Source: CAYNRG01 sp047973125
GTDB lineage: Bacteria > Bacillota_I > Bacilli_A > Erysipelotrichales > Erysipelotrichaceae
Length of the DNA: 28,880 bases
Direction of reading: 5' to 3'
Assembly: GCA_047973125.1 (NCBI GenBank)
Contig: JBKEBK010000021.1
Span: 1-28,880, forward strand
The translations under genes were made by a program, and so were the position numbers. The notes beneath the pieces were generated by a model. It was not told the origin of the DNA, ran no database searches, and saw only the letters and a list, made by a program, of their open reading frames with translations. How positions within the stretch are numbered: position 1 is the stretch's first letter; each line of letters opens with the position of its first letter. Shown in pieces: positions 1 to 7,186 of the stretch.

Positions 1-608
1 AACCAGTTGATCCACCAAAACCAACAGATCCACCAGTGATTAATTTGGGATGTGGAGAGAATTCATACTGGAATGAAGAGTTAAAGATGTGTGTATGTGA
101 GCCACCGTATATAAATTGGGAGGGAGCAGGTGTTGGATGTTTAACAGAATATGTACCACCTGTAGTTGATCCAATAGTAGATCCTGAGATACCTGAAGAG
201 ACAGAGACACCAGATGTAAGTGAAACTCCAGAGATCACAGAAACACCAGTTGTAACTGATAGTCCAGAAGTTACTAATACTCCTGTAATAACAGATGCAC
301 CAGATAATGGAAATGATACATCTGCTTCACCGATGTCAATAGCTAATATTTTAATGATCTTACTTACATTAATTGTTGGTGGATTAATAGTTAGTGGTAA
401 GAATGAAGATGGAGATAATCAAAACTTATTGAAGTTCAAAGTAATGGGTGTAGTATTATCGGTAGTATCGGTAGTAGTATTCTTCTTAACTGGAGGAATT
501 CAATCAACATTTGTAATGTTTGATAGTTTAACACCAGTATTTGGAATAATCTTTGCCGCAGTGCTTGGAGTACTAGGACTTGAAAAATTTACAATTAGTA
601 AGAAATAA
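1..608 (+). CDS. C-terminal part of a surface protein with Cys motif and 3-TM anchor (5' cut by window edge)
   Basis: The reading frame is open from base 3 and already encodes a Pro-rich stretch (PVDPPKPTDPPV) before any start codon. That stretch matches the same place in the two downstream paralogs, so the GTG at 36 is internal and the gene begins outside the window. What remains is a four-Cys motif beginning LGCGENSYWN, a Pro/Thr/Glu linker made of six six-residue repeats, and three hydrophobic segments ending in EKFTISKK. The likely topology is an extracellular N-terminal part, a short charged cytosolic loop after the first helix, and a cytosolic C-terminus. No LPXTG sorting signal is present, so the three helices probably anchor the protein. 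The ectodomain, and therefore the function, lies outside the window. Confidence 0.85.
   Translation, partial: PVDPPKPTDPPVINLGCGENSYWNEELKMCVCEPPYINWEGAGVGCLTEYVPPVVDPIVDPEIPEETETPDVSETPEITETPVVTDSPEVTNTPVITDAPDNGNDTSASPMSIANILMILLTLIVGGLIVSGKNEDGDNQNLLKFKVMGVVLSVVSVVVFFLTGGIQSTFVMFDSLTPVFGIIFAAVLGVLGLEKFTISKK
201..308 (+). repeat. Six tandem 18-bp units encoding a Thr-Pro linker
   Basis: Six consecutive six-codon units read TETPDV, SETPEI, TETPVV, TDSPEV, TNTPVI and TDAPDN. They form an extended stalk between the Cys motif and the membrane anchor. The paralog at 761-3484 keeps only about three units (3098-3151), so the copy number differs between the two genes. Confidence 0.8.
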
Positions 609-636
609 TAAATAATTATTATAAAACTTACATAAG

Positions 637-669
637 AAAAGACAAACTGAAATAATGTTTGTCTTTTTT
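637..669 (+). terminator. Rho-independent terminator
   Basis: The arms AAAGACAAAC and GTTTGTCTTT flank a loop of about nine bases and are followed by a T run. The hairpin sits about 30 bases after the first gene's stop. Confidence 0.85.
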
Positions 670-686
670 ATATTTGATTACTTTAA

Positions 687-715
687 TTGACATTCGATCG
701 CTATATTAATATAAT
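687..715 (+). promoter_or_regulatory. Consensus sigma-A promoter of the LRR surface protein
   Basis: A perfect TTGACA (687-692) and a perfect TATAAT (710-715) are separated by 17 bases. Transcription should begin near 722, leaving a leader of about 40 bases that holds a palindrome (730-743) and a strong AGGAGGG ribosome binding site. Confidence 0.85.
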
Positions 716-729
716 AAAAAAGGTTTTTT

Positions 730-743
730 TAAGTACGTACTTA
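730..743. promoter_or_regulatory. 14-bp perfect palindrome in the leader, possible operator
   Basis: TAAGTACGTACTTA is a perfect palindrome just downstream of the predicted transcription start of the LRR protein gene. Its position suits a repressor roadblock or operator. No regulator is identified, and the exact palindrome was not seen upstream of the next paralog, which has only an AAGTGCGT half-like sequence. Confidence 0.35.
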
Positions 744-760
744 CATTAGGAGGGATATTT

Positions 761-3484
761 ATGAAGAAAAATAATAGGTTATTTATTGTAGTTGCTTTGG
801 TGTTATGTTTTATAACTATCAGTGTACATGGTGAAGGATTAAAAAATGATATTTCAGAAAATAATAATGAAACTGTAGAAAATGAAAATATCAATCAAGA
901 AGAAGTGGCTGATGAAAATAAAAAAGAAGAAACAAAAGAAGATGATGTTTTATTAAACCATAAAAAAAGTAGTGAATCCTCTGATGTAAGAAAGGGTGTT
1001 GGATATTCGATAAAAGAAACTTTTCCGGATATTGTACTTGCGGAAATAATTGCAAAAGAAATGTCTAAAAAAAATAATTCAAAGATTGATGTCAACACAA
1101 TTCTAACAGATGATATGATAAATTCTCTATATCATTTAAGCTTTTATATGTATCCTGAGTCAGTAAATTTAAAGAGTCTTGAGGGAATTGAATATTTAAG
1201 TTCGTGTACAAGAGTTGATTTATATAACACTAAAATCACTAACATTGATGTAGTAACTAAGGTTTCTCAATTGAGCGAATTAAGACTTGTATCAAATCAA
1301 AAGCTTGAGAGTATTCCTGAGAATTTAGGTGATAATAGTAAGCTTAGGGTTTTAGAAATCAATAATAATGACTTGATTAAATCTATCCCAGATTCTATTA
1401 ATAATCTGAAAAAAATGGTCTTTTTAACAATTTCAGATAATGATTTAATAACTGAAGTTCCAGATTCATTAGGTAATTTAGAACAGTTGATATTACTTAA
1501 AATTAGCCAAAGTAAGATTACTAAGCTTCCAGAAGATATTGGAAAACTTAAGAAATTAGAAACTTTGGATTTATCAATTGAAGAAACTGGGTTACTAACA
1601 GAACTTCCAGAAGGTATAACTGAGCTAGAAAATTTAAAAAATCTATATGTGTCAAAGAACTTTAATGTATCTAATATAAAGGAAGATAGTTTTACAGGTA
1701 TAATCTATCCAATAACCAAACTTCCAAGTGGTTTAAATAAACTTAAAAATTTAGAAGTTTTACAGTTAGATAACTTAATGCTAAAGGAAATTCCTGAAGA
1801 GTTATCTGAGTTATCTAAGTTATGGTATTTAAGGTTTGATTACAATGAAGTTTCTGAAATACCTGAATGGATATCAAAATCAAAAACATTAACTACTCTA
1901 TCATTTGAATATAATAAAATAGCTTCTTTATCAGAAGAATTTGTAAGTAACTATGATACTGTGTATGGTGCGGATTTACCATATACACATTATTTTGGAT
2001 TTGAAGGACAAACAAGAAATGTTGAATTAGTTGATCCTGTAGATCAAGGAAGTACTTTAAGTATTGATGCATATCCGATTCTTACTCAAAATTATGCTGA
2101 TTACCTTAATTATTCAGTACCCACTAATGGATGGTTTACATATATGCTATATCAGTTAGATTATAATGGGAATCGTGTAGGGGATGGTATTGATATTACA
2201 AGTAGTGTATACAATACTTTAATAGAAAAAAACAAAATTGAACTTGATGTTTCTTTTGATGAAGGTAAATATGAAATAGTTGCATTTCCTAGAGAAGGTC
2301 ATCTGCTTTTTGGTAAAGAAAGGTATAGTACAAATAGGCATAATACATTTTACACATGGAAATTTAATGTTTTAGAAAAAAGTAATACAGCACCTAAAAT
2401 TGTAGGAGATAACTTATATATTATTGATATAGGTGAAAACTTTAATGAGTTAGATGGACTTACAATTAGTGATTTAGAAACTAGTTACTATGATTTAATT
2501 ATTGAAGTTAGTAAGGATGTAGTCGATAATAATACTGCAGGTATATACTATCAACAAATTAGTGTTAGTGATTTGGATGGAGCAAATACTATATTTAATC
2601 GAATTGTTTTAGTAAATGACGGGTCTTATGTTGTTGGTGATAGTACTATTCTTAAAGCAAATGATTTCAAAGTTTCAACTGATGATGTTGATACAGGTGA
2701 TAAGGCAATTAAAGATGCAGCAAAGTTGAAGGCTTATGATAAACAAACAGGAATTGATATAACTTTATCTACAGAAGTAAATGTTGATAGTGGAGCATAC
2801 AAGGCAGAAGCTGGAGAATATTCTATTAAATTTACAGTTGCAACAGATAATAAAATAGAGAAAACAGTTACAGCAACCGTTATAAATAACCCAGTAAAAC
2901 CAATAGATCCACCATTTCCAACTGATCCTCCGGTAGAGAACTTAGGTTGTGGTGAGAATTCATTTTGGAATGAAGATTTAAGAATGTGTATATGTGAATC
3001 GGATTTTATAAATTGGGAGGGAGCAGGTATTGGATGTTTAACAGAATATGTCCCACCTGTAGTTGATCCAATTGTAGATCCTGAGATACCTGAAGAGACA
3101 GAGACACCAGATGTAAGTGAAACTCCAGAGAACACAGAGAGTCCAGAGCCAGCATTGCAACCAGATATAAAAGAGCCAACAGTAGAAGAAATAAAATATG
3201 AAAAAGTTACATCAATTATAAGTATACTATTCATTCTGCTAACTATAGTAACTGCAGCATTTATTCTATCTGGAAAGAATGATGATAAAGATAATCAAAA
3301 CTTAATGAAGTTTAAAGTAATTGGAATAGTGTTATCAATTGTATCGGTAGTAGTATTCTTCTTGACTGGAGGGATCCAATCAACATTTGTAATGTTTGAT
3401 AGTTTAACATTAGTGTTTGGTATAATCTTTGCCACATCACTTGGAGTATTAGGTCTTGAAAGGTTTACAATTAGTAAACAATAA
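761..3484 (+). CDS. Leucine-rich-repeat surface protein with Ig-like domains, Cys motif and 3-TM anchor
   Basis: A 907-residue exported protein starting after a strong AGGAGGG site. The order is: signal peptide (about 1-25); acidic Asn/Glu/Lys-rich stretch (about 26-70); leucine-rich repeats (about 137-390) of the LPxxIxxLxxLxxLxL type; an unrecognised region (about 400-540); a DUF5011/HYR-like Ig domain (about 544-620); a second beta-rich domain shared with the next gene (about 620-710); a Pro linker; the four-Cys motif (about 728-762); a Pro/Glu/Thr linker; and three membrane helices (about 816-838, 851-872 and 884-903). LRR and Ig domains in Gram-positive surface proteins usually mediate binding to proteins or host cells, as in internalins, so adhesion is a reasonable inference. 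There is no LPXTG motif, and the 3-TM module replaces it. Confidence 0.88.
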   Translation: MKKNNRLFIVVALVLCFITISVHGEGLKNDISENNNETVENENINQEEVADENKKEETKEDDVLLNHKKSSESSDVRKGVGYSIKETFPDIVLAEIIAKEMSKKNNSKIDVNTILTDDMINSLYHLSFYMYPESVNLKSLEGIEYLSSCTRVDLYNTKITNIDVVTKVSQLSELRLVSNQKLESIPENLGDNSKLRVLEINNNDLIKSIPDSINNLKKMVFLTISDNDLITEVPDSLGNLEQLILLKISQSKITKLPEDIGKLKKLETLDLSIEETGLLTELPEGITELENLKNLYVSKNFNVSNIKEDSFTGIIYPITKLPSGLNKLKNLEVLQLDNLMLKEIPEELSELSKLWYLRFDYNEVSEIPEWISKSKTLTTLSFEYNKIASLSEEFVSNYDTVYGADLPYTHYFGFEGQTRNVELVDPVDQGSTLSIDAYPILTQNYADYLNYSVPTNGWFTYMLYQLDYNGNRVGDGIDITSSVYNTLIEKNKIELDVSFDEGKYEIVAFPREGHLLFGKERYSTNRHNTFYTWKFNVLEKSNTAPKIVGDNLYIIDIGENFNELDGLTISDLETSYYDLIIEVSKDVVDNNTAGIYYQQISVSDLDGANTIFNRIVLVNDGSYVVGDSTILKANDFKVSTDDVDTGDKAIKDAAKLKAYDKQTGIDITLSTEVNVDSGAYKAEAGEYSIKFTVATDNKIEKTVTATVINNPVKPIDPPFPTDPPVENLGCGENSFWNEDLRMCICESDFINWEGAGIGCLTEYVPPVVDPIVDPEIPEETETPDVSETPENTESPEPALQPDIKEPTVEEIKYEKVTSIISILFILLTIVTAAFILSGKNDDKDNQNLMKFKVIGIVLSIVSVVVFFLTGGIQSTFVMFDSLTLVFGIIFATSLGVLGLERFTISKQ
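3008..3130 (+). repeat. Near-identical copy of 111-233 (123 bp)
   Basis: Bases 3008-3130 match 111-233 at a constant offset of 2897 with only three differences seen by eye. The copy spans the end of the Cys motif and the start of the Pro/Thr linker. Flanking regions are clearly more diverged, which points to recent gene conversion or duplication. Confidence 0.85.
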
Positions 3485-3491
3485 GAAATAT

Positions 3492-3521
3492 AAAGACTTT
3501 TAATAAAAAAAGTCTTTTTTT
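3492..3521 (+). terminator. Rho-independent terminator
   Basis: The arms AAAGACTTTT and AAAAAGTCTTT are followed by a T run, directly downstream of the LRR protein stop. Confidence 0.8.
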
Positions 3522-3636
3522 AATTATTTTAGTTGCTTTATTATTTTTTTGTGGTATTATCATAAAAGCTAAGTATTTATATTATGTTTGTTTATAAAAA
3601 AATATAAGTGCGTAAAGCTTGCTTTATTTTAGATTA

Positions 3637-3642
3637 TATAAT
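3637..3642 (+). promoter_or_regulatory. Probable -10 box for the B-repeat surface protein
   Basis: A perfect TATAAT lies about 40 bases before the start codon at 3683. No good -35 hexamer is seen at 16-18 bases. The 198-base gap also holds the upstream gene's terminator and otherwise nothing recognised. Confidence 0.5.
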
Positions 3643-3682
3643 AAACTAAACTTATACGGTAAAATTTGAAGGGTGGAAATTT

Positions 3683-5767
3683 ATGAAGAAAAATTTGTTT
3701 AAAAAGGTATTATCTATTAGTGTTGCAATGTTTCTAATTGTTGTACAAGTTGGCGCTATTGAAATAGTTAGTGTCGAAGAAACAACAGAAGAAAAAAATG
3801 AAAATGTAGTTTCTACAGAAGTTGAAATTGTTGAAAGTTTTGATAATGTAGATTTAAGAGCTACTAAAACTACTCCTGTTTCTACTAAGAACTGGGCTAA
3901 AGATAGGGGAGCTGTTACGCCTTGGCTAACTAGCACTCATGCTTTACCTTATGGGGATACAATGGAATTTACTGCTGTTGCAAATGAAGGTTGGGAATTC
4001 GATTATTGGATTATTTGTGGTATGCAAGCGGGACCTGGAAACCTATATAAAGACTGGTACGTAACAAATGGTGATAAAGTAACTGTTACTGGTGGTTCTA
4101 ATTATATGAGTGTTGAGCCAATATTCAAAAAGTATATTCCAGAAACTTACAATGCAAATGTAACTGTTACAAAAGGCGGAGAAATTGCTTATAGCTCATG
4201 GAATGAATTAAATAATCAACACAGTGGGACTCCTATTTTAAATATGGTTTTAACAGAAGGGTCACATAGTAATCCATTCCCTAATGGTGGTGATATCTGT
4301 TTTAAACCAAAAGCACATCCTGGATATAAACTTGATTACATGGAAGTGACTTCAAGTCCTGGTCATACATCTATCTCTAAGGTTCATAACGACATTTATG
4401 ATGTTACAAATGACGTTTATTTGAATGCATACTTTATTCAAGATGAATTTGATATTGTTGCATCTGCAAATACTGGTGGAACAATAACTCCTGAAGGAAC
4501 AACTGTAGTTCTTGGTACTGAAAATCAAACTTATAACATTTCTGCAGACCAAGGATATTTATTAAAAGATGTTTTGGTTGATGGTGTATCAATGGGGAAA
4601 ATAAATAGTTATACATTTGAAAATGTTGTTAAAGATCATACAATTGAAGCTGTTTTCGTTAGTAATAATGCTCCAACTTTAGTAGTGACTTCTTTTGAAG
4701 AAGTTAATGCTGGTGATGATTTCAACACTTTAATAAATGTTACAGCAACTGATACTGAAGATGGTGATTTAACTAGTAATGTTAAAGTAAAAGGGTCTGT
4801 AAATACTAATTCTGCAGGAATTTATAAACTTGAATATAGTGTTACTGATAGTAATAATAAAACTGCTACTGCAAGTAGAGTAGTTTTAGTAAATGATGGA
4901 ACATATGTTGTTGGTGATAGTGCTATTATTATGGCAAAAAACTTTACAATTAATGATAAAGATGTTGTAGTAAGTGATGAAGCTATTAAAAAACTAGCTA
5001 GTATGAAAGTTTTTAATAAGGCTGATGGAGATGATATCACAGCTGTGACTGAGGTTACTGTTGACTCTGGATCTTATGAGAAAGTTGCTAAAAAGCATAC
5101 AATTAATTTTACAGTTGCAAGTGATACAAAAGCAACAATAGATGTAGTTGCTACAGTTAAGAAAACTAGTAAGCCTGTTGATCCTGTAAAACCTACAGAT
5201 CCACCGGTTATTAACCTTGGTTGTGGTGAGAATTCTTATTGGAATGAAGACTTAAAAATGTGTATTTGTGAACCTCAGTATATTAACTGGGAAGGTGCTG
5301 GTATTGGATGTTTAACAGAATATGTACCTCCTGTAATTCAACCAGAACCAGAAATTGAAGAACCAGTAATTGAGGAAGATGTTATTGTTGAGCCTGAAGT
5401 AGAAGTTTCTCCAGAAGTTATTGAAACTCCTGAAATTGAAGCTGATATTGAGGAGCCTGTAGTTGAAGAAGTTCCTGCACCAGAGGAAATGACTTCAATC
5501 TTAAGTTTACTATTTATTCTTTTAACTCTTGGAACAGGTGCATTTATTATTGCGGCTAAGAAAAGAGATGAGGAAACTCAAGATTTATTGAAGTTCAAAG
5601 TAATAGGTGGTGTATTAGCGGTAGTTTCTGTATTAATCTTCATCTTAACAGGTGGATTACACTCTTCATTTACTTTACTTGATAATATAACTCCAATATT
5701 TGGAATTATCTTTGTAGCTATTTTAGCAATATATGGTGTACAAAAATTTACAATTAATAGAAGATAG
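3683..5767 (+). CDS. InlB B-repeat-like surface protein with Ig-like domains, Cys motif and 3-TM anchor
   Basis: A 694-residue exported protein. A signal peptide (about 1-26) leads to three beta-rich units resembling the divergent InlB B-repeat (about 80-149, 158-250 and 256-325). The third is the clearest, with GGTITPEGT followed by QGYLLKDVLVDG and ending HTIEAVF. A DUF5011-type Ig domain (about 331-402) follows, then the second beta domain shared with the LRR protein (about 404-495), a Pro linker, the four-Cys motif (about 513-546), a long acidic Pro/Glu/Val linker (about 547-600) and three helices (about 606-628, 640-661 and 670-690). B-repeats are common in secreted adhesins of Bacillota. 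Its C-terminal module is more diverged than those of the two upstream paralogs. Start supported by AGGGTGG upstream. The ligand is unknown. Confidence 0.88.
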   Translation: MKKNLFKKVLSISVAMFLIVVQVGAIEIVSVEETTEEKNENVVSTEVEIVESFDNVDLRATKTTPVSTKNWAKDRGAVTPWLTSTHALPYGDTMEFTAVANEGWEFDYWIICGMQAGPGNLYKDWYVTNGDKVTVTGGSNYMSVEPIFKKYIPETYNANVTVTKGGEIAYSSWNELNNQHSGTPILNMVLTEGSHSNPFPNGGDICFKPKAHPGYKLDYMEVTSSPGHTSISKVHNDIYDVTNDVYLNAYFIQDEFDIVASANTGGTITPEGTTVVLGTENQTYNISADQGYLLKDVLVDGVSMGKINSYTFENVVKDHTIEAVFVSNNAPTLVVTSFEEVNAGDDFNTLINVTATDTEDGDLTSNVKVKGSVNTNSAGIYKLEYSVTDSNNKTATASRVVLVNDGTYVVGDSAIIMAKNFTINDKDVVVSDEAIKKLASMKVFNKADGDDITAVTEVTVDSGSYEKVAKKHTINFTVASDTKATIDVVATVKKTSKPVDPVKPTDPPVINLGCGENSYWNEDLKMCICEPQYINWEGAGIGCLTEYVPPVIQPEPEIEEPVIEEDVIVEPEVEVSPEVIETPEIEADIEEPVVEEVPAPEEMTSILSLLFILLTLGTGAFIIAAKKRDEETQDLLKFKVIGGVLAVVSVLIFILTGGLHSSFTLLDNITPIFGIIFVAILAIYGVQKFTINRR

Positions 5768-5790
5768 TATTTTATAATTATATTGATTTT

Positions 5791-5827
5791 AAAAAGGCAA
5801 CCTAATTTAAATTAGGTTGCCTTTTCC
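5791..5827 (+). terminator. Strong Rho-independent terminator
   Basis: A long stem pairs AAAAGGCAACCTAAT with ATTAGGTTGCCTTTT around a four-base loop. It separates the B-repeat protein from the small anchor protein, so the latter is transcribed independently. Confidence 0.9.
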
Positions 5828-5849
5828 TTTAATTAATTTTTAAAAGTAG

Positions 5850-5855
5850 TATAAT
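5850..5855 (+). promoter_or_regulatory. -10 box of the small anchor protein gene
   Basis: A perfect TATAAT sits directly after the terminator, with only a weak -35 (TTTAAT, 5828-5833). The upstream in-frame ATG at 5854 lies inside this box, so it cannot be the translation start. Confidence 0.6.
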
Positions 5856-5895
5856 GAAAATAAGTAATAATAAAAAAAAGAAGAGGAGAAGATTT

Positions 5896-6390
5896 ATGAA
5901 AAAATTATTTAAATCATTATTGCTTTTAGCAATAATAAGCACTATTCCAATAACTTGTATTACGGCTATGGAGAATAATAGTGAGGTAGTTACATTTGAA
6001 CAGGAGACACCAGACATCCCAAAGATTGCAGATGAGCCTTTACCAACAGAGGATGCTCAAAATAATCCGATACTTGTTGTTGATACTGTCGAGTATGAGT
6101 ATATTGGAAAGATGTCAATTATAAGTGTTTTTGCGGTTGTACTTACAGTTATTTTTGCAGTTTTAACAATTGTAGAAAAAAATAAAAGTGGCAAAATTCG
6201 TAATTTGATAATCTTCAAACTATTAAATATTATAATTTGTATCGCTACTGTAGCATTATTCTTTTTAACTGGCGGCTTGCAGCCTAATCTTTCAATATTT
6301 GATACTTATACACTGGCATTTGTTGCCTTATGTGTTGTAAGTGGTATGGTAATGAGTTTACAATCAAAAATAATTAAAAGAGGTAAATGA
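5896..6390 (+). CDS. Small exported protein consisting of a linker and the shared 3-TM anchor module
   Basis: The start is ATG 5896, preceded by AGAGGAG; an in-frame ATG at 5854 overlaps the promoter -10 box. The 164-residue product has a signal peptide (about 1-25), a short Pro/Glu-rich extracellular stretch (about 26-70), and three helices (about 73-95, 104-127 and 136-157). The helices match the anchors of the three upstream surface proteins, including the FFLTGG signature at the end of the second helix. It has no LRR, Ig, B-repeat or Cys motif. It may be a partner subunit for the larger proteins' anchors or a remnant of a fourth paralog. The intact signal peptide, ribosome binding site and own promoter argue against a dead remnant. 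The function is unknown. Confidence 0.75.
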   Translation: MKKLFKSLLLLAIISTIPITCITAMENNSEVVTFEQETPDIPKIADEPLPTEDAQNNPILVVDTVEYEYIGKMSIISVFAVVLTVIFAVLTIVEKNKSGKIRNLIIFKLLNIIICIATVALFFLTGGLQPNLSIFDTYTLAFVALCVVSGMVMSLQSKIIKRGK

Positions 6391-6403
6391 TTAGGTTTAG
6401 TAT

Positions 6404-6468
6404 AAAAAAATCCCATATAGTAGATATCTTAGATTTAAGGCTATCACTATATTGGGTATTTTTTTTAT
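6404..6468. terminator. Bidirectional terminator between converging genes
   Basis: CCCATATAGT pairs with ACTATATTGGG (one bulge), flanked by an A run on the left and a T run on the right. It can therefore stop transcription of both the anchor protein gene and the converging dtxR-type gene. Confidence 0.7.
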
Positions 6469-6827
6469 TGGTTAAAATGTTCTCTTAACTGTTGGAATGT
6501 TTCATCACTTATACAGTGTTCAATTCTACATGCATCCACTTTGGCATTTTCTTCTGATACTCCAATAGAAATAAAGATCCTTGTAAGTATCTGATGTTTT
6601 TCATAAACACTAAGAGCTATTTCTCTTCCTTTATCACTTAGAGTGATAAAGCCTTTTTTATCAACATTTATATAACCTTCTTCACTTAATGATTTCATTG
6701 CTCTTGAGACACTTGGTTTAGAGTAGTTAAGGTAGTTTACAATATCAATTGATCGTACAGATTCCTTATCATTTTCAAGAATTAAGATTGTCTCCATATA
6801 CATTTCTGCTGACTCTTGTATTTTCAT
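6465..6827 (-). CDS. Iron-dependent DtxR/IdeR-family repressor
   Basis: A 120-residue protein with an N-terminal winged helix (about 1-65) and a metal-binding dimerisation domain, without the C-terminal SH3-like domain, as in MntR-length members. Start chosen at ATG 6827: the longer GTG at 6842 lies inside the GAGGG ribosome binding site. The metal ligands seen are M9, H78, C100, E103 and H104, which line up with DtxR M10, H79, C102, E105 and H106. MntR has Asp and Glu where this protein has Met and Cys, so iron sensing is predicted. The gene is divergent from feoA, and a palindrome at the feo transcription start is the likely operator. With iron bound it should repress ferrous iron uptake. 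Confidence 0.88.
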   Translation of the reverse strand: MKIQESAEMYMETILILENDKESVRSIDIVNYLNYSKPSVSRAMKSLSEEGYINVDKKGFITLSDKGREIALSVYEKHQILTRIFISIGVSEENAKVDACRIEHCISDETFQQLREHFNQ

Positions 6828-6851
6828 TTTATCATCCCTCACTTATAAGTT

Positions 6852-6881
6852 ATTATAACATATTACTTTAATTATTTTCAA
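6852..6881 (-). promoter_or_regulatory. Promoter of the DtxR-type repressor gene
   Basis: On the minus strand, TTGAAA (6881-6876) and TATAAT (6857-6852) are 18 bases apart, followed by the GAGGG site of the repressor gene. Confidence 0.55.
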
Positions 6882-6890
6882 AAATAATGA

Positions 6891-6920
6891 TTGACAACAA
6901 TCTCATAATTACTGTATAGT
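6891..6920 (+). promoter_or_regulatory. feo operon promoter
   Basis: TTGACA (6891-6896) and TATAGT (6915-6920) are separated by 18 bases. Transcription should begin near 6927, inside the adjoining palindrome. Confidence 0.75.
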
Positions 6921-6925
6921 ATATA

Positions 6926-6945
6926 TAGTTAGCTTGAACTAACTA
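6926..6945. promoter_or_regulatory. Candidate DtxR-type operator of feoAB
   Basis: TAGTTAG and CTAACTA are perfect seven-base inverted arms around six bases. The core TTAG...CTAA resembles the DtxR/IdeR box (TTAGGTTAGxCTAACCTAA). It covers the predicted transcription start, where a bound repressor would block initiation. Confidence 0.65.
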
Positions 6946-6956
6946 AGGGGGAAATA

Positions 6957-7184
6957 ATGAACAATTTAAAAGATGCTAAAATTGGATCTAGCGTAAAAGT
7001 AAAAAAAGTTCATGGTGTAGGAGCCATTAGAAGAAGAATTATGGATATGGGTATTACAAAAGGAGTAGTAATTGAAGTTGTTAAGTATGCCCCTCTTGGT
7101 GATCCAATCGAGCTTATTGTTCGTGGATATAACTTGTCACTTCGTAAAGAAGATGCACAAAACATTGAAGTGGAGGCAATATAA
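6957..7184 (+). CDS. feoA: Ferrous iron transport protein A
   Basis: A 75-residue SH3-like cytosolic protein of normal FeoA length, with the family pattern of an N-terminal strand, the RRRIMDMGIT segment and the C-terminal SLRKEDAQNI strand. FeoA is needed for Fe(II) uptake through FeoB and binds or modulates it. AAGGGGG lies just upstream of the start. It is the first gene of the feo operon and ends two bases before feoB. Predicted to be controlled by the divergent DtxR-type repressor. Confidence 0.95.
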   Translation: MNNLKDAKIGSSVKVKKVHGVGAIRRRIMDMGITKGVVIEVVKYAPLGDPIELIVRGYNLSLRKEDAQNIEVEAI

Positions 7185-7186
7185 TT

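Noticed and set aside
36..608. Complete 190-residue protein starting at GTG 36
   Set aside because: The frame stays open to the window edge and the upstream residues match the Pro-rich linker of the two paralogs, so this is the tail of a larger gene.
2938..2955. GCGEN in the Cys motif resembling a thioester GCGEQ site
   Set aside because: Thioester formation needs Gln at the fourth position and the matching fold; here the residue is Asn in all three copies and the Cys more likely forms disulfides.
2734..3234. 166-residue minus-strand ORF
   Set aside because: It is antisense to conserved domains of the LRR protein; its Ser/Gly-rich translation only reflects the Pro/Thr/Glu repeats on the other strand.
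1..6390. LPXTG sortase signals on the surface proteins
   Set aside because: The C-termini have three hydrophobic helices and no LPXTG-like motif.
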